Shown in pieces: positions 47,046 to 55,317 of a stretch of 56,618 bases of DNA. Source of the DNA: Pseudomonadota bacterium (lineage in GTDB: Bacteria > Tectomicrobia > Entotheonellia > Entotheonellales > Entotheonellaceae); assembly GCA_005777235.1 (NCBI GenBank), contig SXND01000162.1:1-56618 (forward strand), read 5' to 3'. The position numbers and the translations under genes were made by a program. Every line of letters begins with the position of its first letter. The stretch's first letter is position 1. Below the pieces are notes generated by a model. The model was not told the origin of the DNA. It saw nothing but the letters and a program-made list of their open reading frames with translations, and did not search any database.

Positions 47046-47816
47046 CTATCCCAAGGCTGTTTGCACGCGCTGCCGGAAATCTTTAGCGCCAATCTGCAAC
47101 AGGCCCAGAGCCGAAATCGTCACAAAATTCGCCCCGAGCTTGATAAACTCGGCCACGCCCGCCGCGTCGGCGGGTGAATTGCCCCCCACCCCGACCAGCT
47201 TGCCGCCAGCGCGAATTTTGGGGATCACCTGACTCATCACCTGGCGCACAGCGGCAGCGCCGGGATTGCCCATGCTCTGGCCCAAATCGCCCGAGGCCAC
47301 GTGCAGCACATCCACCCCAGGCACCGTCAGGATGGCGTCGAGATTGTCTACCGCCTCGGTTTCTTCCACCATCGGGATGACCAGTACCTGGGAATTCACC
47401 CATTGCGTGGATTCCGCGCGCGACGTGCCGACACCGTAATCGTGCGCCCGGCCACCGCCAACGCCACGGTGTCCATCGGGATAGTAGCGCGCGGCCTTCG
47501 CCACAGCTTCCGCCTCAGCCCGCGTGTTGACATGCGGCACGATAATACCCTGCACGCCGCGATCCAAAAATTGCAAAATGGTCGAGTCGTCATGATTAGG
47601 GATGCGGGTAATCGGGGTGATGCCAAACACTTCCGCAGCCCGTACCATGTGCTCGACTTCATCGAGACTCATGGGGCCGTGCTCACAGTCGATCATGACG
47701 AAGTCATAGCCAATAGCACCGAAAAGTTCTACGAGATCTGGAGCGTGGCGGCTGATGATGGCGCCAAAGACCACCTGACCAGCGGCCATCTTAGCCTTTG
47801 CTGTATTGGTACGCAT
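47046..47816 (-). CDS. HpcH/HpaI family aldolase
   Basis: 256 residues. FGAIISRHAPDLVELFGAIG, YDFVMIDCEHGPMSLDEVEH (metal-site region), RIPNHDDSTILQFLDRGVQG, IIVPHVNTRAEAEAVAKAAR and GHRGVGGGRAHDYG follow the 2-keto-3-deoxy-aldarate/HHED aldolase pattern; the substrate Arg sits in HRGVGGGR. The class II enzymes use a divalent metal to cleave 4-hydroxy-2-oxoacids to pyruvate and an aldehyde. A C-terminal ISALGLLQIGAKDFRQRV is typical. First gene of a three-gene minus-strand operon with the TPP decarboxylase, which would act on an oxoacid. Confidence 0.9.
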   Translation of the reverse strand: MRTNTAKAKMAAGQVVFGAIISRHAPDLVELFGAIGYDFVMIDCEHGPMSLDEVEHMVRAAEVFGITPITRIPNHDDSTILQFLDRGVQGIIVPHVNTRAEAEAVAKAARYYPDGHRGVGGGRAHDYGVGTSRAESTQWVNSQVLVIPMVEETEAVDNLDAILTVPGVDVLHVASGDLGQSMGNPGAAAVRQVMSQVIPKIRAGGKLVGVGGNSPADAAGVAEFIKLGANFVTISALGLLQIGAKDFRQRVQTALG

Positions 47817-47910
47817 AGCGTTTCAGTACTCTCTCATGTGGAGGTGATGACGGAGGCGAGGCCCCACCACGGGGCCCGGCTGTGCGCAGCGAATAACAGA
47901 CACCGTAAAA

Positions 47911-47962
47911 CTCCGTCCTGCAGGGCGGAGATATAAGGCGGTGCCTGCTGCGCAGCAGGCAC
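47911..47962. repeat. Two stem-loops at the left end of the tnpB element
   Basis: CTCCGTCC-TGCA-GGGCGGAG (47911-47930) forms one hairpin with a G-T pair. GTGCCTGCTGC-GCAGCAGGCAC (47941-47962) is a perfect 22-base palindrome. Left ends of IS200/IS605 elements carry imperfect subterminal hairpins recognised by TnpA, so the first is the better candidate. The second could be a terminator for incoming transcription. Confidence 0.6.
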
Positions 47963-48007
47963 GATTCCTGATGGACTCTTGCCACAGATTCATTGAGAGT
48001 CTCTATC

Positions 48008-49141
48008 ATGCTGAAGACGATGAAATACCGCCTCAGGCCCACCAAAAAACAAGCCCATCTGCTGGAGCGCCAGCTTGAGGAATGTCGCACGCTCTATAAC
48101 CACTTCCTTGAGGCGCGGAAGCGGGCCTGGGAAGAACGGCGGACGTCGTTGACCTACCACAAGCAGGCGGTGACACTTCCCGCACTGAAGCACTATTGTC
48201 CTGAGCTTTCCAACGTCCATGCGCAGGTCTTGCAGAACGTGGCGGTGCGTATCGACCTGGCGTGCAAGGGGTTCTTCCGGCGCGGCAAAGCGGGCGACAC
48301 ACCGGGCTATCCGCGTGTCCGTGGCGCGGGACGCTACGACTCGATGACCTTCCCCCAGTACGGGAATGGCTGCCAGATGACGGGTGGCGTCCTCAAGCTG
48401 TCTAAGGTTGGGGCCGTCCGTGTCGTGGCACATCGCCCGCTGGAAGGCCTGCCAAAGCCATGGACGATTCGTCGCGCGTCGCGGCGCAAATGGTACGTGA
48501 CTATCGCGTGTGAGTTTGCAGCGCAGCCTTTGCCACCGACAGGGGACGCTGGCGGCATTGACGTCGGTTTGCTGCGCTTCGCCACCCTCGCGACTGCTGA
48601 GAGTACGCCCTGCCCCACGTTCTTGCGGACGGATGAAAAGGATGTGCAGCGCACGCAACGCCAGGTGTCAGCGGCCACACGCGGTACGCCCGCACGACGG
48701 AAGCGCCGCGCCATTGTGCGCCGCGTGTACGAGCGTATCGCCAACCGACGGACGAACTTCGGCCCTCAAGAGAGCCGGCGTCTCGTGCATCGCTTTGGGA
48801 TAATCGCGGTCGAAGATTTGTCGGTCAACCAGATGGTGCACAATCATTGCCTTGCCAAAAGTATCCAGGATGCGGCATGGTCGCAGTGCGCGACGTTGCT
48901 CTCGTACAAGGCAGCATGGGCCGGTCGAGCGTTTGTCGCGGTCAACCCCGCGTACACGAGCCAGGATTGTGCGGGCTGTGGCCATCGTCACAAGAAGACG
49001 CTGGCCGAGCGTGTACACCAGTGCGTGTGCTGTGGGTTGACACGCGACCGCGACCATAACGCCGCCTTGAACATTTTGAGACTGGGACTACAGTCTCTGG
49101 GACGTGTCCCTAGAAGCTCTGGCCTTCAGGCCGGGGAGTAG
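48008..49141 (+). CDS. tnpB: TnpB (RNA-guided transposon-associated nuclease, OrfB family)
   Basis: 377 residues from ATG 48008; the in-frame TTG upstream is less likely. The N-terminal OrfB helix-turn-helix is MKYRLRPTKKQAHLLERQLE. The RuvC-like site is complete: Asp in AGGIDVGLLRFATL, Glu in IIAVEDLSVNQM, Asp in TRDRDHNAALNILRLG. The zinc finger is CAGCGHRHKK...CVCCG. TnpB is the ancestor of Cas12 and uses an omega RNA made from the element's right end overlapping the tnpB 3' end; here the GGCCTTCAGGCC hairpin at the stop codon is a candidate part. The frame is intact, unlike the other transposon genes in the window. Confidence 0.92.
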   Translation: MLKTMKYRLRPTKKQAHLLERQLEECRTLYNHFLEARKRAWEERRTSLTYHKQAVTLPALKHYCPELSNVHAQVLQNVAVRIDLACKGFFRRGKAGDTPGYPRVRGAGRYDSMTFPQYGNGCQMTGGVLKLSKVGAVRVVAHRPLEGLPKPWTIRRASRRKWYVTIACEFAAQPLPPTGDAGGIDVGLLRFATLATAESTPCPTFLRTDEKDVQRTQRQVSAATRGTPARRKRRAIVRRVYERIANRRTNFGPQESRRLVHRFGIIAVEDLSVNQMVHNHCLAKSIQDAAWSQCATLLSYKAAWAGRAFVAVNPAYTSQDCAGCGHRHKKTLAERVHQCVCCGLTRDRDHNAALNILRLGLQSLGRVPRSSGLQAGE

Positions 49142-49308
49142 TCACAACAGTGTTGCCGGCATTTGCCCGGCTGTTTTCTCGCCCATTGGTGTCAACGGCC
49201 TGTGGCCGCGACAAATATGCTATGACGCTGGCCAGCAATCCATGCTATAGTGAGATTAAGCACATCAGCTGCACAGTTTATGATAAACCTACAATAAGGA
49301 TGAGACAC

Positions 49309-50049
49309 ATGCCGAAGAAACCTGAGAAAGATCTCTTCGCGGAACTGCGTACGATTGATACGCCGTCCATCACTAACGTGGTAGCGACGTATCCTACCAA
49401 TCCCATCTGCCTGGGCCTCTACAATCCCTGGACGGAAAACTGGTACACCGATACGTCGGTACGGTGCATGTATCCCGAACTCGGCGCTGTGGCGGGCTAT
49501 GCGGTGACGTGCGTGTATGGCATCCCAGATCCACACTACAGCCGCCTGACGTTTATGGACGTGGTGGATGCACTGGATGCCTCGCCCAAGCCGACCATTT
49601 TAGTCATGCAGCAGAAATTTCCCCCCGAGCTGGCGGCCAAGGCCGGTCTGGCTGGTGAGATCATGGTCACTTCCATGCAAGCCGTCGGCTGTGTTGGCAT
49701 GCTGTCCAATGGCCCCTCACGCGATGTCGATGCCATCCGCAAGCTCAAATTCCAGTACATGCTCAGCGGCGCCTCAGCCGGTCATGGGGCCATGGGCGTG
49801 CAAGCGGTGAACGTGCCGGTCTCGATAGCGGGTATGGATGTGCATCCGGGCGAGATTGTGCACATGGACGAAAACGGCGCCTGCAAGTTCCCCGCCGACA
49901 AGATTGAAGCGGTGCTCACCAACGTCAAACTGCTGCTCCAAGACGAAGATACCCGCTTGACGGCCATTCGCAAAGCGAAGACCGCCGCCGAGGTGCGCGC
50001 CGCTTCTACTGGAGCACCATACAGCAGCGAGCCCAAACGCAAGCGCTAA
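49309..50049 (+). CDS. RraA-like protein
   Basis: 246 residues from ATG 49309 (AAGGA 8 bases upstream); the frame runs open to 49150 but without a ribosome site. RraA-fold motifs: IDTPSITNVVATYP, GAVAGYAVTCVYG, MVTSMQAVGCVGMLSNGPSR with the metal-linked Arg-Asp in SRDVDAI, then GVQAVNVPVSIAGMDVHPGE and MDENGACKFPADK. Family members include RNase E inhibitors and 4-hydroxy-4-methyl-2-oxoglutarate/oxaloacetate aldolases; the latter, or an isomerase/dehydratase, is likelier next to an HpcH/HpaI aldolase and TPP decarboxylase. Longer than classical RraA (about 160) because of an N-terminal extension. Confidence 0.85.
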   Translation: MPKKPEKDLFAELRTIDTPSITNVVATYPTNPICLGLYNPWTENWYTDTSVRCMYPELGAVAGYAVTCVYGIPDPHYSRLTFMDVVDALDASPKPTILVMQQKFPPELAAKAGLAGEIMVTSMQAVGCVGMLSNGPSRDVDAIRKLKFQYMLSGASAGHGAMGVQAVNVPVSIAGMDVHPGEIVHMDENGACKFPADKIEAVLTNVKLLLQDEDTRLTAIRKAKTAAEVRAASTGAPYSSEPKRKR

Positions 50050-50375
50050 GCGCGTGGTGGAGCGGCGCCGTCTGGGCATGCCGCTCCGGCTCTCCTGGTC
50101 TATCCTGGTCTCTGGAGAGCCTCACGTAACGCAGTGCCGCGCCATCGAGCCGATCCTGTCTCCGACATTCAGAGAGCGGGATGGCACCCCACACGCAGCC
50201 CAAGCGTCTCTCCTGGCGCTTGCCGCCCGTGTGGCGGTGGTTGAGGCGGCGGCGTGTGAAGCCGCGCTACGGGATGAGGCCGCGCCTTCCTGACTCCCCA
50301 CAGGTGATTGGGCAAGCCAAGCAGCAGCGTGCCTGACGTCTGGGGGGGGGGGACGGTCGGTTATTCCTGCGGGCC
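50050..50375. other. Intergenic stretch with an 11-base G run
   Basis: Between the RraA-like gene and the convergent ABC permease. The run of 11 G at 50342-50352 is the longest homopolymer noticed. A plus-strand frame at 50054-50293 contains helical-looking sequence (SLLALAARVAVVEAAACEAA) but has no ribosome site and no family resemblance, so it is not called. Confidence 0.5.
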
Positions 50376-51218
50376 TCACACCAGCAGCCGACGTAGCCAG
50401 GCACTACACACATCCACCAACGCCACCAGTAGAAGCATGGCCACCATCAGGGTCAGCAGACGCTGGTGCAAAAACAGATTGAGCGCCATGAAAAGCTGGT
50501 GCCCGATGCCGCCGGCGCCAATAAACCCGAGGATGGCGGCGGCACGGATGTTCACCTCCCAGCGATACAGCGCAAAACTCACCAACTCCGGCACGGCCTG
50601 CGGTAACATCCCGTAGAGGAAGACTTGCACGCGATTGGCACCCGCCGCTTGCAGAGTCTCGCAGGGGCGCCGGTCGACATTTTCCAAGACCTCCGCAAAG
50701 AGACGGCCCAGCACCCCAGCGGTGTGCACTCCCAAAGCCAGCACCCCGGCGAACGGCCCCAGTCCTACCAGCAAAATAAACAACAGAGCCCAGATCAGCT
50801 CCGGTACGGAGCGCGCCAGATTGAGCGTCGCCCGCGCCAAGCTGTAGCATAGGGCTTGCGTGAGACGTTGACCTAGCGTCCGGGCCTCCGCCTCGCTAAA
50901 AGCGCTGCTCGTCGCCAGCGTGCGGGTGGCGCCACCCAGCAGGCATGCCGCGAGGACCACGGCCAAGAGCGTGCCGAGGAAGGAGATGGCAAAGGTCTCT
51001 AGCCCGCCCCAGGCGATCTGTTGCAGCAGCACAGGGCTCAGATCCGGCGGAAACATCTGGGCAATAAAGAACCCCATCTGGCGACGGCCTTCCGCGCCCA
51101 GTAAGGTCCGGAATGACAGGCCGGTATCATAGTAACTCCACACGACCAGAACCAAAAGTCCGAGAAGGACCGTACCATGCCAGCGCCTATGACGGACTGA
51201 GGGGAGCGCCTGGGTCAT
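50376..51218 (-). CDS. phnE: PhnE-type ABC transporter permease, second copy
   Basis: 280 residues from ATG 51218, one base after the preceding permease's stop. Several membrane helices, then LARSVPELIWALLFILLVGL and the EAA-like cytoplasmic loop: ETLQAAGANRVQVFLYGMLP, YRWEVNIRAAAILGFIGAGG, IGHQLFMAL. This is the signature of PhnE permeases for phosphonate-type anions. It forms a heterodimer partner with the neighbouring permease. Its C-terminus ends the operon. Confidence 0.9.
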   Translation of the reverse strand: MTQALPSVRHRRWHGTVLLGLLVLVVWSYYDTGLSFRTLLGAEGRRQMGFFIAQMFPPDLSPVLLQQIAWGGLETFAISFLGTLLAVVLAACLLGGATRTLATSSAFSEAEARTLGQRLTQALCYSLARATLNLARSVPELIWALLFILLVGLGPFAGVLALGVHTAGVLGRLFAEVLENVDRRPCETLQAAGANRVQVFLYGMLPQAVPELVSFALYRWEVNIRAAAILGFIGAGGIGHQLFMALNLFLHQRLLTLMVAMLLLVALVDVCSAWLRRLLV

Positions 51219-51219
51219 A

Positions 51220-52086
51220 TTACAGCATACTCCGCCGTAGGGTATCGCCGAGCCATTCCACGATCGCGGACAAGGCAAAGATGATCAAAATCAGGCTCAC
51301 CGCTTCGTGGTAATCGAACATGCGCATGGACAGTTCGATCTGCTGTCCGATACCTCCCGCGCCGACAAAGCCCATGAGCGTTGCGGCGCGCAGAGCACAC
51401 TCCCAGCGATACAGCGTATAGGCCAGGATGTTGGGCCAGACCTGCGGCAGCCAGCCATACAGCACCATTTGCACACGCGATGCCCCGGTGCTCTGCAACG
51501 CTTCTAACGGGGCATGCGGCACCGCTTCGAGGATATCGGCATAGACTTTACCAAGCATGCCGCCATAGCTCACGGCCAGCGCCATCACCCCTGGAGCCGC
51601 CCCCAAACCCAGGGCGCGCACAAAGAGCAAGGCCCAGACGAGTTCAGGGATGGAGCGTAGGAAATTCAGCACGAGCCGGGCGAGCATATATGGCAGACGT
51701 GCGAGCAGCCAGGGGAGCAGAGCACGCTGGGCCATGTCGTGCAGGGGACCGGCAAAGAAGAGGCGATTGGTCGCCAAGAGACCGAGCGGCAATCCCAGCA
51801 GGGCCGCGAGCACCGTGCCCAGCAGCGCCATCTGCACCGTGGCCAGAATCGGACGACCGACGGTTTTGAGGAAGTCGAGGGAATGTGCCGGTGGAAACAT
51901 GCCGCTGGCAAAATCCCACAGGTTGCCCAGTGCCTCAGCCTGCACGAGAGCCAGCGGGCGTATTTCTGCCAGGCGCCAACTGGCGACCACCGCCCCCAGC
52001 AGAAGGATTGTCAGGAAACGCCCCGTACGGGAGCTGTGCCATTCAAGCGGGGAAACGACAATTGCGGACGATGAAGGACGGCGCAT
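51220..52086 (-). CDS. phnE: PhnE-type ABC transporter permease, first copy
   Basis: 288 residues from ATG 52086, which lies inside the ATPase gene's 3' end (44-base overlap, coupled translation); longer starts are ATPase shadow. Helices RFLTILLLGAVVASWRLAEI and VQMALLGTVLAALLGLPLGL, then NFLRSIPELVWALLFVRALG, EALQSTGASRVQMVLYGWLP, YRWECALRAATLMGFVGAGG. Paralogous to the second permease. Typical systems have one or two PhnE proteins; two here suggest a heterodimeric channel. Confidence 0.9.
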   Translation of the reverse strand: MRRPSSSAIVVSPLEWHSSRTGRFLTILLLGAVVASWRLAEIRPLALVQAEALGNLWDFASGMFPPAHSLDFLKTVGRPILATVQMALLGTVLAALLGLPLGLLATNRLFFAGPLHDMAQRALLPWLLARLPYMLARLVLNFLRSIPELVWALLFVRALGLGAAPGVMALAVSYGGMLGKVYADILEAVPHAPLEALQSTGASRVQMVLYGWLPQVWPNILAYTLYRWECALRAATLMGFVGAGGIGQQIELSMRMFDYHEAVSLILIIFALSAIVEWLGDTLRRSML

Positions 52087-52852
52087 GGAGCTCTGCCTCA
52101 GGGGACACCTCTGCCGGGGTCTCGGTGAACAAGTCGTGTAGGACAGTGGGAGACAGGGCCTGCGGCGGCCCATCATACACCAGACGTCCCTCCTGCAGGG
52201 CAATGATCCGTGGGAAATAGTCCAGGGCCAGATGCACGCTGTGCAAGCTGACCATGAGCGTTTTACCCCCCTGGCTGGCGAGATCGCAGAGCAAACGGAT
52301 AATGTTTTCGGAGAGCGCCGGATCGAGGGAGGCGACCGGCTCATCGGCCAGGACGACATCAGGATCCTGCACCAGCGTGCGGGCAATGGCGACGCGTTGC
52401 TGTTCCCCACCGCTCAAGCGGTCGGTACGCTGAAAAATTTTGTCGGCCAGTCCCACTTGACGCAGGGCGGCGCGGGCGCTGTCCAGTTCCAGCGGCCGCA
52501 GCAGGGACACGAGGGAGCGCAAGGTCGACCAACGCCCCAGATGCCCGGCGAGGACGTTGTGCATGACGCGCAGACGCGGCACGAGGTTGTGCTGCTGGTA
52601 GATCGTGCCAATGCGGCAGCGCAGGTGACGCAAACGCTTGCCGTAGAGCTGTGCGCTGTCGATGCCACCAACGTGCAACGTGCCGGCACTCGGGCGCAGC
52701 GTGCAGTTGAGCAGGCGAAACAAGGTGGTTTTCCCGGCCCCGCTCGGGCCAATCACGGCCACGTGTTCCCCGGCATCGAGGTGCAAGTCCAGCCCTGCGA
52801 TGGCGGTACAGCCATGGAGGTAGGTTTTGGTGATCCCACGTAGGGTATACAT
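52043..52852 (-). CDS. phnC: PhnC-type ABC transporter ATPase
   Basis: 269 residues with all ABC motifs: Walker A VIGPSGAGKTTLFRLL, Q-loop IGTIYQQHNLVPRLRVMHNV, signature RLSGGEQQRVAIARTL, Walker B DVVLADEPVASLDP, switch His in LMVSLHSVHLALDYFPRII. The R-L-R-V-x-x-N-V-L-A-G region is typical of PhnC. Cytoplasmic motor of the permease pair downstream. It starts 24 bases after the binding-protein stop. Confidence 0.93.
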   Translation of the reverse strand: MYTLRGITKTYLHGCTAIAGLDLHLDAGEHVAVIGPSGAGKTTLFRLLNCTLRPSAGTLHVGGIDSAQLYGKRLRHLRCRIGTIYQQHNLVPRLRVMHNVLAGHLGRWSTLRSLVSLLRPLELDSARAALRQVGLADKIFQRTDRLSGGEQQRVAIARTLVQDPDVVLADEPVASLDPALSENIIRLLCDLASQGGKTLMVSLHSVHLALDYFPRIIALQEGRLVYDGPPQALSPTVLHDLFTETPAEVSPEAELHAPSFIVRNCRFPA

Positions 52853-52876
52853 GCCGCGGCCCTCGCCCCAGTCCCG

Positions 52877-53755
52877 CTAATCCTTCATGAGATCCGCGGC
52901 CTTCGCGGCTTCCTCAATGCCCAGGAAATCGTCCTCCCGAGCCAGCACATAGTAGGCGGCCCGTTGTAACTCTAGCACGGCTTTATGCTCCGGGTTCTTG
53001 GCATCGAGATTGAGAAAAGCCCGGGTCAGGCGCGACACCAAGGCGCGATCGAGATCGCCGCGCACCGTCCAGTTGTAATCCACGTACGGTGGCGTTGTCC
53101 AGAACACTGTGACTTTCGTGGTGTCCACTTTGCCGGCCTCGACAAGTTTGTCCCACACACTCTCATTCAGCGCTCCGGCATCGACTTTGCCGGCCTCGAC
53201 CCATTTCACCGTGGCGTCATGTGCCCCACTAAAGCTGACCTTACTAAAATCCTGCTCTGGGACGAGGCTGTCCTGCTTCAGGAAATAGCGCGGCATCAGG
53301 TGACCCGAGGTGGAACCGACGCTGCCAAAGGCAAAGGTTTTCCCTTTGAGATCCTGCAAGCGCTGAATGCCGGAGTCGGCTCGGGCAATAAACTTGCTGC
53401 GGAATTGCAGATCGACATCGCGCATGACAATGGCGTAGGCCGTGCCCTTGGTGCGCTTGCGGGCCTGCACGTGGGTAAACCCCCCATACCACACCAGATC
53501 CAATTTCCCCGCCGCGAGGGCCTCAACGCTGGCGGCATAGTCAGTCACGGGCACAAACTGTACCGGCACACCTATCTCGCGTTGCAGATAGGCGCCAAGC
53601 GGCTCAAACTTGCGGAGCAACTCCGTGGGCGCTTCATCAGGAATGGCCGAGACCCGCAAGACTTGCGGCATGTCCGCACCAACCATGGGCACCAAGCATC
53701 CGAGGGCCAGGAGCACAACCACCGCACGGAGACCACCAGGAGAGATTCTGGACAT
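52877..53755 (-). CDS. phnD: PhnD-type periplasmic binding protein (phosphonate/phosphite/selenate group)
   Basis: 292 residues, signal peptide ending near PMVGADMP. RVSAIPDEAPTELLRKFEPL, FVPVTDYAASVEALAAGKLD, LVWYGGFTHVQARKRTKG, LKGKTFAFGSVGSTSGHLMP and KVSFSGAHDATVKWVEAGKV define the PhnD fold. The opening SAIPDEAPTEL and FSGAHDATV are, from memory, typical of the subfamily annotated as putative selenate ABC transporter binding protein. No selD, selA or selB lies nearby, so the oxyanion or organic phosphonate remains open. First gene of a four-gene operon: binding protein, ATPase, two permeases. Confidence 0.9.
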   Translation of the reverse strand: MSRISPGGLRAVVVLLALGCLVPMVGADMPQVLRVSAIPDEAPTELLRKFEPLGAYLQREIGVPVQFVPVTDYAASVEALAAGKLDLVWYGGFTHVQARKRTKGTAYAIVMRDVDLQFRSKFIARADSGIQRLQDLKGKTFAFGSVGSTSGHLMPRYFLKQDSLVPEQDFSKVSFSGAHDATVKWVEAGKVDAGALNESVWDKLVEAGKVDTTKVTVFWTTPPYVDYNWTVRGDLDRALVSRLTRAFLNLDAKNPEHKAVLELQRAAYYVLAREDDFLGIEEAAKAADLMKD

Positions 53756-53928
53756 AACACCCTTCCACGCGACAACCCTTGGGCATATGAATACACGGGC
53801 TCAGAGAGCATGCGTCTGATCATAGGGAAGGGGCTGGCAGAGCTCAAATTAGAAAAAGCAATGCGCATCCCAATGAACATTCTTTTTTCCAATAGGCCCT
53901 CCCAACACCCCTCGTACAAAATTTCTCC

Positions 53929-53957
53929 TTGACCCGCCACGCAACCTGGCTTAATTA
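53929..53957 (+). promoter_or_regulatory. Sigma70-type promoter for the RND operon
   Basis: TTGACC (53929-53934) and TAATTA (53952-53957) with an ideal 17-base spacer, 51 bases before the adaptor's GTG. The surrounding 150 bases are AT-richer than the genes and also lie upstream of the divergent PhnD-type operon, so they probably hold its promoter as well. Confidence 0.65.
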
Positions 53958-54008
53958 CAGAGAGGCGAGCAACGCATCGACAGCGCAATCTCTGGGGAGG
54001 ATCCGCCA

Positions 54009-55310
54009 GTGCACGCGCATTTTACACAAGGCATACATGTCATCCAAGGATGGGTGCGGCTGCGTTCCTGGCTGCCAAGCGGGGTCCGGGGACGGGCCGT
54101 GTGGTGCGGGTGTTTGGCCACCACGCTCCTCTGGAGCCAGAGCGCTCCTCCTGCCCTGGCCCAGCAACCGCAGCAGCGTCCACGCGAAGAAACCAGCGCT
54201 CCGAAAGACTCTAGCCCCCCAAAAACCGTCAAAATGGCCAAGGTTGCCACGGCGCCGCTCGAACGTACCACGGTGGCGCTGGGCTCACTGGCGGCCTTCG
54301 ATCAAGCGACAGTCAGCGTCAAAGTGCCCGGACGGCTCCACAGCATCGCCGTGGATCTCGGCACGCTGGTACGGCGGGGCCAGACGATCGCCCAGATTGA
54401 TCAGCAGGACTACCAACTGCGGGTGCAGCAGGCCGATGCCGCTGTGGCGCAGGCCCGGGTGCGTCTTGGACTCCCGCCGACCGGCATCAATGATCAGATC
54501 AACCTTGAGCAAACCAGTGCGGTGCGCCAGGCGCGGGTGCTGTCCGATGAATCCCGCGCCAATCGCGACCGGCTGGCCACGCTGATCGAACAAGGTGTGA
54601 TCCCCCGTGTGCAACTGGACACGGCAGAGGCGTCGTATAAAGTTACCCTCAGTCGTCTGGAAGATGCGCGCGAGGAAATCTACAACCGTCAGGCCATTCT
54701 CGTACAGCGGCGCTCCGATCTCGACATTACGCGGCAGCAACTGGCGGATACGGTCATTCAGGCGCCGTTCGATGGGGCTATCCAGGAAAAACGCGCCAGC
54801 ACCGGTGAATTTTTAGGGGCCGGGGCACCGTTGGCCACCATCGTACGTATGGATCCCTTACGTCTGCGCGCTGAAGTACCCGAGCGTGAGGCCGCCAGGG
54901 TGCATGTGGGGCAAACGGTGCGCGTGACCACCGAGGGCGATCCGCGCGTCTATAGCGGACGCATTGCCCGCCTGAGCCCGACGATTACGCCGCAAAATCG
55001 CATGTTGATTGCCGAAGCCGAGGTCACCAATCGTGAGGGCACGCTGCGTCCTGGCACGTTTGCCCGCGCCGAGATCGTCACGGATGAGCGCAGCATGTCC
55101 CTGACGGTACCGACCAAGGCCATTGTGACATTTGCCGGAGTCGATAAAGTATTGACCGTGAAAGAGGGCAAAATTGTCGAAAAGACCATTACCACCCGAC
55201 GCCGTACGGCAGAGTGGACGGAAGTGACAGAGGGGCTTGCGGCGGGAGACTCCGTCGTGACGGAACCAGGCAATTTGCAATCAGGCCAAGCGGTCGCTGT
55301 CGCGGAGTAA
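54009..55310 (+). CDS. RND efflux periplasmic adaptor (HlyD/MFP family)
   Basis: 433 residues from GTG 54009, with GGGGAGGA 8 bases upstream. A signal or anchor region ends near PPALAQQ, followed by a Pro/Gln linker. Lipoyl half: VKVPGRLHSIAVDLGTLVRR; alpha hairpin from ADAAVAQARVRLGL to VQRRSDLDITRQQL; second lipoyl half VIQAPFDGAIQEKRASTGEF; beta barrel LRAEVPEREAARVHVGQTVR; membrane-proximal VPTKAIVTFAGVDKVLTVKE. It bridges an RND pump and a TolC channel. The pump gene starts 7 bases later. Confidence 0.92.
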   Translation: MHAHFTQGIHVIQGWVRLRSWLPSGVRGRAVWCGCLATTLLWSQSAPPALAQQPQQRPREETSAPKDSSPPKTVKMAKVATAPLERTTVALGSLAAFDQATVSVKVPGRLHSIAVDLGTLVRRGQTIAQIDQQDYQLRVQQADAAVAQARVRLGLPPTGINDQINLEQTSAVRQARVLSDESRANRDRLATLIEQGVIPRVQLDTAEASYKVTLSRLEDAREEIYNRQAILVQRRSDLDITRQQLADTVIQAPFDGAIQEKRASTGEFLGAGAPLATIVRMDPLRLRAEVPEREAARVHVGQTVRVTTEGDPRVYSGRIARLSPTITPQNRMLIAEAEVTNREGTLRPGTFARAEIVTDERSMSLTVPTKAIVTFAGVDKVLTVKEGKIVEKTITTRRRTAEWTEVTEGLAAGDSVVTEPGNLQSGQAVAVAE

Positions 55311-55317
55311 GCAACTT

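Larger units (their letters stand above)
47900..49150. mobile_element. IS200/IS605-group element carrying only tnpB (IS1341-like)
   Basis: A tnpB gene with hairpins on its 5' side and a GGCCTTCAGGCC hairpin overlapping its stop. No tnpA is present. The element lies between the aldolase gene and the RraA-like gene. Ends cannot be fixed because this group has no inverted repeats; the limits given are estimates from the hairpins. Confidence 0.65.

Noticed and set aside
50054..50293. 79-codon plus-strand frame after the RraA-like gene
   Set aside because: It has no ribosome site, no family resemblance and poor codon use; left as intergenic.
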